64,000 nucleotides of DNA, taken from Cannabis sativa. Its lineage: Eukaryota; Streptophyta; Magnoliopsida; Rosales; Cannabaceae. Below the pieces are notes generated by a model. That model saw nothing but the letters and a program-made list of their open reading frames with translations. It made no database searches and was not told where the DNA came from. This document shows positions 1-10,522 of this stretch, piece by piece. Position numbers and translations under genes: made by a program. Where the stretch lies: the NCBI RefSeq assembly GCF_029168945.1, contig NC_083602.1:79752600-79816599 (forward strand), given 5' to 3'. Each line of letters starts with the position of its first letter. Position 1 is the stretch's first letter.

Positions 1-695
1 GTGTTACATAGGGAATTGTAGAATAAACTCCATCCCTAAGAATATACATATAGGGTACTTGTGGATAACCTCCACCCCTAAGTATATAGAGATTATAATC
101 CACCCCTAAAGGTAGTAAAAATCATGATTCTCTTAGTGTGATAGAGTTTATGTGGTGTTAAATACTATCCAGAGTTCATTAGATATAAAAGATCGTTGAA
201 CTGCACAGTTTTCTTAACTTTTTTCCACCTATATCAGATCAAAAGATCTTTTTATTAAACAAATTCTTAATAATTGTATGAGAATTAACAATTATTGATA
301 AACATAGAAATAATTTCTAGTGTTTATATAACATAACTCTATGAAGAGTTGTAAATATTATAGAATTTGCATCAATAATAAAAACACTTACACATACAAA
401 CATACAAATATAATGTGGTAATAATTGATGAAGATAAATTAAATGAAGCTCATTCTCATAAATTGCAATATTGATTTCGAAAATAAAAGAAACTTTATTA
501 ATAATAAAAAAATCTATTGCAACAATATGAGAGAAACAGGGATAAATATCCCTAACTAAAATTTGAAATCCAAATTGTCTTTAAACTAAAACAATTAATT
601 CAAAAATAAATTGAAGAGCTTCATCTTCATCTGGACGATTTTCACCCTTTGGTCCAGCTTTCTGATCCAACTCAATTGAGTTCAAGTAGCTTGGC

Positions 696-795
696 CTATA
701 AGAAGAAGAAAACAAATAAACAAAGTTAGTCCAGAATCATAAATCCAATTGGATAATAATTCACTAAAACTCTTAAAGTTTATGAATGGAAATAC
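696..795 (-). other. Protease stub and candidate intron at the end of gag
   Basis: On the minus strand, just after the zinc knuckle and in another frame, NWIYDSGLTLFIC can be read. It resembles the start of Copia protease (W-x-x-DSG-x-T-x-x-IC), but a stop follows within about 20 codons and no further pol is present. The same 100 nt begin with GT (795-794, in ACAAG/GTATT) and end with a pyrimidine tract and AG (697-696, in TTCTTCTTATAG). Removing them would change the gag tail from QGISIHKL to QGQAT. A donor at the end of gag and an acceptor just inside protease recalls the gag-specific splicing known for barley BARE. The donor is weak, so this is a candidate only. Confidence 0.4.
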
Positions 796-1638
796 CTTGT
801 TTCTTTGCAAGAAGTTTAGGACACTGGGGTTTCCAATGACCTTTCTCATTACAGTAGAAACAATTTCCTTTAAGTGTAGCATCACCAGAAGGAGCAGCCT
901 TTTTATTCTTCATGGCGTTAGTTCGCTTCTTGGTGTTGTTCCACTTCCTCTTCGATTTGGGCTTTGAAGCAGAGGCAACATTTGCTTCAGGTTTTATCGT
1001 CCCATTACCATTCCCAGGATTGTGAGGTTTACTCCCTTTCTTCTTGGGTCCTCCAATCAAATTTTCATAAGTTTGAAGGTCATTGACTAATTCATGAAAG
1101 TCAATTTCCTTCTTATTCATGACATAATTTGAAGTGTATGGTAGAAATGCTGGAGTTAGGCTATCCAAGATAAGACTTACTTGAGTAGCACTATCCATTT
1201 CAGCACCATGATCCTGGGCTTCTTGGAAATAACTTGACATGAGGAGAACATGGTCACGCACGTTTTGATGAGGTTCCATCCGTGCATTAATGTACTTCTT
1301 AGTCGCGTCAAAGCGTGACTGAAGTAATGCCTTACCGAATAGCTCATTTAACTTTGTCATAACTTCAGCAGCCTTTCGGTTTTAGAAAACTGAGTTTTGA
1401 GGATGTCAACCATGCTAGAAAGCATAAAGTATAGAGCTTTGTCATTTGCTTTATGCCAACGCTCATACTTTTCTTTCACAGCTTTGGAAGCATTGTCCCC
1501 AGGCACTTCAGGTGACGGCTCAGTTAAAACAAACAAGGCACTTTCTCCTATGAGAGCAATATTAATGTTCTCATTCCATTTATTGAAGTTAGATCCATTC
1601 AGCTTATTTTCAGTCAACAGTGATAACATGGGATTCAT
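773..1638 (-). pseudogene. gag: Copia-type gag (UBN2-like capsid plus CCHC zinc knuckle), one frameshift
   Basis: This is the nucleocapsid/capsid gene of the outer element. The ATG at 1638 begins MNPMLSLLTENKLNGSNF, which is the usual opening of plant Copia gag (the N-terminal Copia-like domain). YERWHKANDKA lies near residue 60. A single-base shift near 1370 moves the reading frame to the segment beginning at 1360, which keeps the UBN2-type capsid core (DHVLLMSSYFQEA, DSATQVSLILDSL, YVMNKKEIDFHELV). A lysine-rich linker follows, and then one CX2CX4HX4C zinc knuckle, CFYCNEKGHWKPQC, 29 residues from the end. The product would bind element RNA and assemble the virus-like particle. Apart from the shift it is full length for gag, with no pol downstream. 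Such a gag could in principle package related non-coding elements; that is inference. Confidence 0.85.
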
Positions 1639-1822
1639 TTTGATAATACAGGATACTACAAAATAATAGAAATCAACAAATAGAAATAAATAATGGTTTA
1701 ACACAAAATCAATTCAGAAATTATATGCACATAGCAAGTAGGAATGATATGAGAAAATACTTAAAAATTTAATCCTAAATAATTTCCAAGGTTTTTCAAC
1801 AAACTGATATCAGCGTCCCGTT

Positions 1823-1948
1823 TAGGCGAGAGTCAAAGCTACCATCTACTGAATAGAGTTGTCAGCTCATCTAAAATGTTAAACATCTAGCAACCTTTTA
1901 TTCGATCAAGATTGGAATCCAGCGTTGTCCTATTTAGGCGAGAGTCAA
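1823..1948 (-). repeat. Repeated TAGGCGAGAGTCAA motif upstream of gag (outer element)
   Basis: Two exact copies of TAGGCGAGAGTCAA (plus-strand reading) lie at 1823-1836 and 1935-1948. On the sense (minus) strand they are in the leader, 185-310 nt upstream of the gag start. Both LARDs carry the same two copies at the equivalent place, plus a third variant. Confidence 0.7.
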
Positions 1949-2155
1949 GGCTATTCTATCTTATGAGCTTCTACCATTGTTTCGCAATTTGCAAGTCAAA
2001 TATGGTCGCCACCATTAGGGTGATCTATACCATATAAAACACTTACAAACCACTTATCATGCGAGATTAAACGGTGCGAAATTGCTAATGAACGTTCCTC
2101 CATTAGGGAGGATTACTCACTAAAACAAACGCGGTGTAAAACCCACAATGGAGAT

Positions 2156-2160
2156 CGAAT
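2156..2160. repeat. Target-site duplication of LARD-1, left copy (CGAAT)
   Basis: CGAAT directly precedes the LTR TG at 2161 and recurs at 12418-12422 directly after the terminal CA at 12417. The uninterrupted homologous site around 7230 reads ATCGAATATC, as expected if one copy of CGAAT was the original target. Confidence 0.95.
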
Positions 2161-4059
2161 TGTTGGAAATTATTTTACCAGGATCTTAGATCTACTCACA
2201 AGTATGTTTATTAACATCCTAAATAAGAACTTTCTAAAACGATAAATTAAACACATATAAAGTTTAAGAAACCTTACATTGGGTGCAGCGGAATATAATG
2301 ACTCCTTCCGTTCAGATATCTAGCCCTTGATTCCTTTCTGTAGTAGAACATTATCAATATCTGAACCTGGATCTCTTTCTCTGAAACTTTGATGTTGAAT
2401 CTCCTTTGCTGATGATCTTTCTTCACGATCTTCCTCACTATGATTGAGGTATCACTTGATGTGTGTGGGCACTACTCTAATCACTAAGGATTTCGAAATT
2501 CAAAGGAAGAAGAAGAGAGAGAGTGGTCAGCTAAAGATAGGGAGAGAGAAGGCTCAGTTTTTCTGATTCAGAAGAAGTCAGAAGAAAAGTCTTATTTTTC
2601 TGAAGCCTTCACTATCTATTTATAGCATTCCACTAGGGTTAGGTTTGAATTATTTGGCATTAAAATAATGAAAATATCAGATTAAATTGCCTACAAAAGT
2701 GGCTGGGCCATGCTTAGTGGATTTGGGCCTCACTTTTTGCAATTTTGCAGTTTTATCTTTTCTGCATCTGATTTTCTCAAAAACGCCAATTTTCTAATTC
2801 AACCATTTAAATGCCAATCCTAACTATTTAATAACTATAAATAATTATTAAATAATATTGTCATTTATCATATTTATTAATTGAACCATACAAAGTATCA
2901 TAATTAACAAATATGCCCCTATAAACTCTTTCTTTACAATTTCGCCCGTACTTAGTGAAAAATTCACAAATAGACATAGTCTAATTTGAGAATTATAATT
3001 GATTAATCAAAACCAATTACATGAGTCTTACAAGCAATATTATCTCAACTAGTGGGGGGACCATGGGTCTATATAACCGAGCTTCCAATAAGTAGATCAA
3101 GAATTTAGCACTAAAATTCACTAACTTATTAATTCTTCGTTGAATCCACGCATAGAACTTAGAATTGCACTCTCAGTATATAGAATGCTCTATATGTTCC
3201 ACCATATAGACACATCATTAGTTATCCATTGTTATAATCCTAATGTGATCAACGATCCTCTATATGAATGATCTACACTGTAAAGGGATTAAATTACCGT
3301 TACACCCTACAATGTATTTATTCCTTAAAACACTTGACCCCGTATAAATGATATTTCGGCTTATGTGAAATGAGTACTCCACCATTTATGTTCGTTTGGT
3401 CAAGCTCGAAGGAGATCATCCTTTGCTTACTATTCGCCAGATAGAAGCTATAGATTCCATGTTTATGATAGCGCTCCCACTCAATTGCACTACCGTGTTC
3501 CCAAAAAGTACGTATCACCCTGACCAAAAGGTAGGCTTAACTAACAATTCAAGGAACACGAATAGCCTTTCAAGATTGAGCCTAATCATAACAGGATTAA
3601 GCTCATTTGATCTAGGATCAACTAGGCGATATTGACTTGAATAGATTTTACGGTAAGTTTAATTAAATCTAAGACAAAGTTCAATATCGGTCCCTTCCGA
3701 TGCATACTCCATGCATCCAACTTTGAGCTTTACTTTAACCAATGTTACGGGAAAGAACATAGTATTTCTCCAAATACAAGTAAACTCTTGTTGTAGATTA
3801 TCATATCGGTAAAACCACCGTGTCCGATAAATCTAGGAAACTTTATTCACATAGTCATGTTTACTTTCCAATGTGTTGACGGCACAATAAACGGGATCGA
3901 AGTATGTGAAAAGGGTTTCGAGATGAATTTATACATTATGTACATATAATCATGAAATAAATCATGTGAACCATGCAACATTAAATGTTATTTCGATCTA
4001 TATTAATAAGTAAATCGATTATATTGAAATGAGTTTTATTTAGGGCATAAAACCCAACA
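2161..4059 (-). repeat. LARD-1 3' LTR
   Basis: This LTR starts TGTTGGAAATTATTTT on the plus strand and ends AAAACCCAACA. A TATA box on the minus strand (TATAAATA, complement of 2617-2624) lies about 1440 nt into the LTR in the sense direction, leaving about 450 nt downstream for R and U5. Compared with the other three young LTR copies, this one shows a cluster of odd changes at CAG/CTG sites (see findings). Confidence 0.93.
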
Positions 4060-4078
4060 AACTCCCACTTGCACTAAT
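4060..4078 (-). other. Polypurine tract of LARD-1
   Basis: The complement reads ATTAGTGCAAGTGGGAGTT immediately before TGTTGGG of the 3' LTR. AAGTGGGAG is a typical Copia plus-strand primer. LARD-2 has the identical sequence at 18700-18718. Confidence 0.85.
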
Positions 4079-6881
4079 ATAAAACAAAAAGTGCGTTTCA
4101 AATAATCTCAACACCTTGATATACAAATCAAGTGTAGTAGTAGTAAACTCCTCGTAATAGGATCTGAAAGGTTGAATTAAACACAACCTTTTCTCCACCA
4201 TTACTCTTCCTTTAATCACAAAATCATTGATAATGTGAAATTCCTCTCTATATGTCTACTCTCTTATTCTATACCTTTGGCAACTACTTTTGGTTAATCA
4301 GGAAATTAACACTAGTAGTTTAAGGCAATTTGGAATGGTGCCAAAGATGTATAGAACTTTCCTTAGACTGAATAAGTACCTTTCCTGCAGCTTTAACATT
4401 CAGTCTCGCTCTGGTAGACCTAGAGACTTCAGATAGGTTTTTACACTTCTCCAAAATCACTATTCCACCCCCAGAGTAACCACCATCTTATCAGAAATAT
4501 TTACTAGCACATAGGCAAATTTCGAAAATCTGATATGGTGTAGTCTAAGAGTTTTAAACACACCCTTATAGACTAACATATAGTTCCTCTTCTTAATCTT
4601 AAGATTTACTTGATTGTCTTCCAATGTTCTTCTCCTGGATTAATCTGATACCTACTCATTACTCCCACTCAACAGCAGGTGTCTGGTCTAAGGCATACAA
4701 AAGCATATCTAAGACCTCTCACTGTTGATATAAGAAATTCTTTCATGGCTTTATCTTCTGGAAAAGTAAAGACTTTTCCTTAGATAAATAAAATCTATGC
4801 CTAAGAAGTTGTGAAGCTTCTATAGATTGCCATTAGAAAGAAAATGCTTCAGCATCTTACTAAAGTAAGTTGCTTGCATTAGAGTAAGTAATTACCAGGT
4901 ATACCACAAGCCATAGGTTTAGATAAACTCAAACCTATAATACTAGGAACAGGAAGTTTGTTAAGTCCATAGAATAGACTTATTAACTAAAATTTCCTTT
5001 TATGTCCTTGTAATAGAAAACTTTAGGTTATTCCATGTGAATGGATTAAACCATAGTTCTATTGGCTTTCTTCTTAGTTTCTTATCTTGACAATCCATTA
5101 CTTGTTTAAACTCACAATGGATTTTAATCACTAGTGTCTCCCAAGTCATAAGAAGGTGAGTTCCTAGAAACTCTCCCACTACGACAAGGTACCGTGAATT
5201 ATGTCGAAGAAAACTAAATGGTATTAACCTCTTTGGTTGTGACAAGACAACAGAGGCAGTGGGATCATCATATGTAAGATGATAGAACACTTTTGGAATC
5301 AAGAAAAAAAATATCTCCTTTATTTGCTACTTGTTTTCAGACTTAGTCATTATCTTAGAAAAGTAGTATTTGTTTGAACAAACACTTTCTTATCTATTGA
5401 CATTGGGATGGTCCACCCCTAATCACTTAGAATAGCTAACAAACCATGGTTAATGGTTCTAGCTTTTCTTAAGATTTTGATTAGGTCATCCATGAATCTA
5501 GTAATGATTTACTTTAAGTATACAACCATTGCATCATACTGAAATTGTATTACCATAGAAGGATTTAGGCAACGACTAGTAACTAATCATCAATATGCAA
5601 ATCGAAATTTCTGGGGAGGTAAGTTTGGATATAATTCAAAAATCAATTTAATGATCTTTGAACTGCATATCTACTAACTATTTCTCCACCCCTATCAGTT
5701 CGCAAGATGTTTAACCACTTACCTTAATGGTTTTAACCATTGCTAGAAATTAATGAAATTTTTCAAACATTTCAAATTTCTTTGCTAAAAGGTATAATCT
5801 AGAGTTATCGTTTTAAGAATACAACGAAAAACTCATATCCACCCCTGAATGTACATCCATCTGCGAATGAGATGAACTACTTTCAGTGGATATAGGCATA
5901 TTAACTCTTTGCAGAGATTGATCATGTCAAATTCACTATGAACAAGATACAAATGCCATAGATTAAAAAAAAACATGTGGTAGTGTCTTTTGATGACTTA
6001 GGTTTAGTTACATCAAAGAATTCTTAGAATAGTGCAAGTGGATCCTGGTCACAGAATACCTAACTCATATTCCATACAGTTTTAATCCATTAATAGAAGA
6101 TGGATATTAAACACTTGAGAAAGTGTAACTGTATTGTATTCTGGAATTAGAAATATAAGAAAATTTCTGTTTGGATTCTAAAATTAAAGTCAAAGACTTA
6201 AATTCAACCAAATATAATGAGTAATTCTTTCTTGGACCACCACTACTAATACAAACTCTAAGTCAGATTTGCCCATACAAGTAGGAGATTTCTAAGATTG
6301 AGGATTTATATCAATTGGGAATAGAATTTCGGGATTATAATCATATGTGTCATTTAATTTCTTAAGAGAAAATATAATGACATGAAATGATTTATAGACC
6401 ATTCATCCAATGATATATTATGGAGCTAATTCGAAATGAATAAGCTAAGAGGAATTAGGATAATTTCGTTTATAAATAAGAATCCAACGATGCTTCGATT
6501 AGCGAAAGACAAAGTAATCTTATTTATGTAATCTTTTTGTTTCATATCGTAAAAATACTAGTCTTAGGTGTCATCAATTGATGAACAGCTAGATGTCGCA
6601 TATACAATATTTATCTTTCGAGATCTTACACTATTATGTATGTCTAATGGTGAAAATCCACTAGGGATTTATCTCATTAGATAAACAAACATGTTAGACC
6701 AACAATGAAGATTCGAAATTAAACTACAACTTAATAACAGAAAATAACATGGTTCAATATAAATTCATACACAATTCAGAAATTATAAACATATAGCAAG
6801 TAGGAATGACTAGTGAAAATACTAAAACATACAATCCTAAATAATTTCCAAGGTTTTCAACAAACTGATACAGTGTCTCGG

Positions 6882-7090
6882 TAGGCGAGAGTCAAAGCAT
6901 CATTTATTGAATAGAGTTGTCAGCTCATCTAAAATAGAAACCATTCTAGCAACCTTTTATTCGATCAAAATAAGAATCCAACGTTGTCCCGGTAGGCGAG
7001 AGTCAAGGTTATTCTCATTCTATGAGCTTCCACCATTGTTTCATGTTTCATAAGTTTATCTCTAAGTAGTCACCGTAGGGGAGAGTCTAA
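6882..7090 (-). repeat. Three-copy motif in the pre-gag leader of LARD-1
   Basis: TAGGCGAGAGTCAA occurs at 6882-6895 and 6993-7006, and the variant TAGGGGAGAGTCTAA at 7076-7090, spaced 111 and 83 nt. In the sense strand the core is GACTCTCGCCTACCG. The same layout is kept in LARD-2 and, for two of the three, in the outer element. Confidence 0.75.
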
Positions 7091-8903
7091 TAGAGACGAA
7101 AACTTACAAAACACTTATCAAATGAAATCTTACGGTGTTAAATGCGTTCAACGAATAACCATCCATAGGGGGACGAAGTCTAGCGTCTCGAGGTTATATT
7201 GAAAACATTTAACTTTTGTAAGACCAACAATGGAGATCGAATATCTTAATAATAATCAAGCTCATTATTTAAAGTGAGTTGTATTTTCTTTGATTCTCTT
7301 TATTTAATTTATTTATTTTAAATATATATTTATTTAAAATTTCCAATTTAGAATGAAAAATTCTAAATATAAATTTTAATTTAATATTTATAAATTTTAC
7401 TTAGATGAATTATTTCCATCTTAGTAATAATTTCCAATAAATATTTAGAAAAATATTCAATTTAAGTTGTTACAAAATTAATATAAATTAATTTACAACT
7501 CAAATTTAATTTTCTATAAATATATATTGCATTTCGAAAAATTAAAGTATTTAAGAATACAATTTTCGAAAATGCATGTTAAAATAAAAAATTAATCCTG
7601 GAAAAATTATTCTAATTTAATGTTGGCCCAAAATTAATTAATAGAATTAATTTACAACAAAAAATATAATTTTCCTATTTAATTAAATATATAAGAAAAA
7701 TTTCAAATATTTAAGTATGATGATGAAAATCAACTTAAATATTAATTTTCTATTTAATTAAATACACTAGAAAAAATACTTCAAGCAAAAATATCACCTA
7801 TCTAGATTTTCCTTTGACTAATTAATTTAATTTCTAATAATATACTTTAATTCAATTTATTTTAAATTAATCAATAAATGAAAAAATCATTGATTTAAGT
7901 TGATCCAAGAATTAATTAAATAAATAATTAATTTACAACTTAATCTATTTTTCAAGATAAAATTCGAAATTCTAGCATTTAAGAAATGCAATTTCGAAAA
8001 TTGATTAATAAAATAAAAAAAATATATTTTGAAAATTATTTAAATTTAGTTGAAAAATTAAATTTCAACTAAAAATAATTTTCTATTTAATTAAATGTCA
8101 TGAAAAAGAAATATTTAAGTATGATGATAAAAATCAACTTAGATATTTAATTTTCAAATTAATTAAATGTATTAAATTCAAGAAATAAATAATTAAGTGT
8201 AGAGAAGGCTTAATTATTAATTTCTAGTTTAATACTAGGAAAAATATACTTAAAATAAATTGTACCAAAATTAATTAAATAATTAATTTCACAATTTATA
8301 ATATTTTCCTATTTAATATTAGAAATAATAAGTAGTCTAGAAATAACTATCTAGAAAATATCTTATTTGACTAAGTATCTTTCCACAAAATTTGAAAAAA
8401 TATCTAATTTAAGTTGTATTAGAAAAAATCTAGAACTTAAATATTTTTCAAATTTAAATTTAATTAAATATCAAAAATTAAGTTGTAACCACTTAATTTG
8501 AAAATATTCCATTTTAAGTTAATATTCGAAAAGATATTAACTTAAAAAATATCTAAAGAATCTTAATAACCAATGCCTAAAATTCCTCAACTTAATTTTG
8601 AAATTTGAAATTCAAAAGATATTCAGATTTAAGTTGGTTAGTTGTAGATAACTAAATATCAACTTAAATAAGAATATTTAATGAAAAATTTAAATTAAGC
8701 TCCAGAAAGAATCTAGATGGTTATAATTCTATATTTAATTAAATACAAGAAAATACATATAGTTTAGCTTAGAATAAAAAATTCTTTAAACTATATTTTT
8801 CTTAAATTAATTTCAAAATAAATGAAATTAATTATGTTGCTAATCAATTTTATTAGGTTAAACTAGTGTAATTAACCTAGTACAGTCATTCAAATCAGGC
8901 AAA

Positions 8904-8997
8904 TGGGCCTTCACAATTGGGGTGGTTTGTGTGAGGGGGTGCTGGGTTCAGTATGTCGTACCCACTTCTATGGCTCCCAACTCTCACACAAGGCCCA
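8904..8997 (-). other. Conserved leader stem, LARD-1 copy
   Basis: On the sense strand TGGGCCTT (8997-8990) can pair with AAGGCCCA (8911-8904), and directly inside it GTGTGAG (8989-8983) with CTCACAC (8935-8929). A smaller GGGT/ACCC pair lies inside. The 94-nt block is a GC-rich island in very AT-rich leader and is conserved in the outer element (13987-14080), LARD-2 (23588-23680) and the old plus-strand copy (55699-55789). Confidence 0.65.
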
Positions 8998-9839
8998 AAA
9001 GAGAGGAATTTAACCTTAATAAGAACAACTGTTATTAATTGAATAAGCCCAATAACTAAATGGGCCTAAATAAATTCTATCAAGAACTATGATAATTTAT
9101 TTTAGCAACAACAACCTATATGTATCTATAATCAAATTAAACACATAGGCTCACACAGGCACACTTTGGATGGGTCCTATCATGTTGCTAGGTCATACAC
9201 AGATGAAAGAAGATTGTAAATATACCTGTTACAAATTATTATCTTGACCAAGGGAGCCATCAGATCATTAGATCTGGCAAAAAGTAACCATGGCTATTTG
9301 CAATCAAGTAATAATAGGTTTTGAAAACTTACACATAAGCTAAAACACATACTCCTGCAACAAGGTTAGCTGGATAGTTGGATGTAGGATTTATTTAATT
9401 TTAAATTAAATATTTAATTTCGAAAATATTTAATTAAATAATAATAATAAAAAAAAATCGAAAAATTTAAAAAAATTGAAAAATTCAAAAAATTTAAAAA
9501 AATTGAAAAATTCGAAATTTAAAAAAAATTAATTTAAAATTAAACCTACAATTTTTGAAAAAATTAGGTTTCAACCAACCTAAATATCATTTCAAAAATT
9601 TGCTAACTACTTTTAAATTTTAAATGTTATTTTATAAATAAAAATTAAATAAAAAATTAGAAAAGATAATAAATATCTTTTTCAAATTTTAAATGTAATT
9701 TAAATAAATAAAATAACAAAATTTAAAAAATTAGCAAAATATCTTACATCTATTTAAAATTACATGATTATAAATATCTTATTTTAAATTTAAATAAGGT
9801 CAAAATATCTAAAAAAAAATTTTAAAAAAAATCTTAAAA

Positions 9840-9950
9840 GATAAGATATTATTAAAAAAAAATATCTTAAAAGATAAGATATTTTTAAAATATCTTAAAA
9901 GATATTATAAATATCTTAAAAGATATTATAAATATCTTATAAAATCTGAC
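9840..9950. repeat. Tandem palindrome ATATCTTAAAAGATAT
   Basis: The unit ATCTTAAAAGATA is repeated about five times with small spacers. LARD-2 has a similar run at 24485-24570. The outer element has (AT)n at the matching place (about 14930-14945), so the array arose or expanded in the LARD branch. Confidence 0.7.
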
Positions 9951-10503
9951 CTTAAATTTAAAAAAATATAATCAAATTTAAAAATAAGATAGATTTTTAA
10001 GCAAAAAGATAAATACTAATTCTATTTAAATTCAAATTACACTAATATCTTGAATTAAATTAAAAAAAATTAAATTAATTCAAAATGATAATTAGAATTG
10101 AATTAGGAATAGTAATAGTATATATACAAAACCATACAAAAAATTGGAAGTTAATTCCATGAAAAAGTATGAAAAATTGAAGAAAAAAGAAAAAATTCGA
10201 AACTGTACGGACAGTTCTGCGATCGCAGGAAAATATCAGCACAGCCCCGATTTTGTCAAATCTTCAAAAAATCATAACTAATTCAAATAAAATCCAAATT
10301 GAGTTCTGTAAAAGGCTAACTTGCTTAATTTTTTCCATACTATCCAATAAAAATAATTTCAGAAACGAAATCACAATTATTTTTCACGAAAATTTTACAA
10401 ACATCAATCAATCATCAAATAACACTCAATACAACATGATACCATCCAAAGAACATACAAACAATCGTTTTAAAGTCCAAATTTCTTGCAAGTAAATCAA
10501 TTA

Positions 10504-10520
10504 CCATGGCTCTGAGGCCA
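10504..10520 (-). other. Primer binding site of LARD-1, variant of tRNA-iMet type
   Basis: The complement reads TGGCCTCAGAGCCATGG, two nucleotides from the 5' LTR. The usual initiator-tRNA-Met site is TGGTATCAGAGC; here TA is replaced by CC. LARD-2 carries exactly the same variant, while the outer element keeps the standard form (15517-15533). Confidence 0.85.
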
Positions 10521-10522
10521 GT

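Larger units (their letters stand above)
1..2160 (-). mobile_element. Outer Copia-family element, left part (gag and flanks)
   Basis: This is the 3' half of an old minus-strand Copia-type LTR element that continues at 12423-15535 and whose 5' LTR is at 15536-16799 plus 26815-27471. The sequence ending at 2160 joins smoothly to that at 12423: both sides match the unbroken stretches around 7240 and 21895 in the two younger copies. The part holds gag (773-1638), a protease stub (about 696-760) and about 680 bp of non-coding DNA. Positions 160-260 are a diverged match to 5630-5720 of LARD-1. Its 3' LTR should lie left of the window. There is no integrase, reverse transcriptase or RNase H in the part that can be seen, so it is best described as a gag-only element; a pol gene further left is unlikely, because the DNA after gag already matches the 3' side of the non-coding relatives. 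Confidence 0.75.
4079..10503 (-). mobile_element. LARD-1 internal region, non-coding, AT-rich
   Basis: No domain can be recognised on either strand. The left third (4079-6800) is moderately AT-rich and contains many small palindromes and repeats of the phrase CCACCCCTA/ATCAG. The right part (7240-10200) is very AT-rich, with long A runs (9440-9540), and is homologous to the leader of the outer element. At 6720-6800, where the outer element carries gag, this copy goes straight from the 3' region to the leader without gag. Short GC-richer islands at 6880-7200, 8900-9000 and 9150-9300 are conserved in all copies. Confidence 0.8.

Noticed and set aside
3318..3527. A 66-81-codon open stretch repeated in the LARD LTRs (also 17962-18162, 26072-26272 on the minus strand and 3396-3635, 11757-11996 on the plus strand)
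   Set aside because: It is present on both strands at the same place, has no known motif and lies inside LTRs; its conservation is simply that of young LTR copies.
5000..5302. A 100-codon minus-strand open stretch in LARD-1, with a counterpart at 19653-19898
   Set aside because: There is no domain, the starts differ between copies, and substitutions are not biased to third positions.
10253..10495. Open stretches of about 80 codons next to the primer sites (also 15172-15453, 24641-24883)
   Set aside because: These are low-complexity Asn/Ile/Lys-rich translations of AT-rich leader, antisense to the element's transcript.
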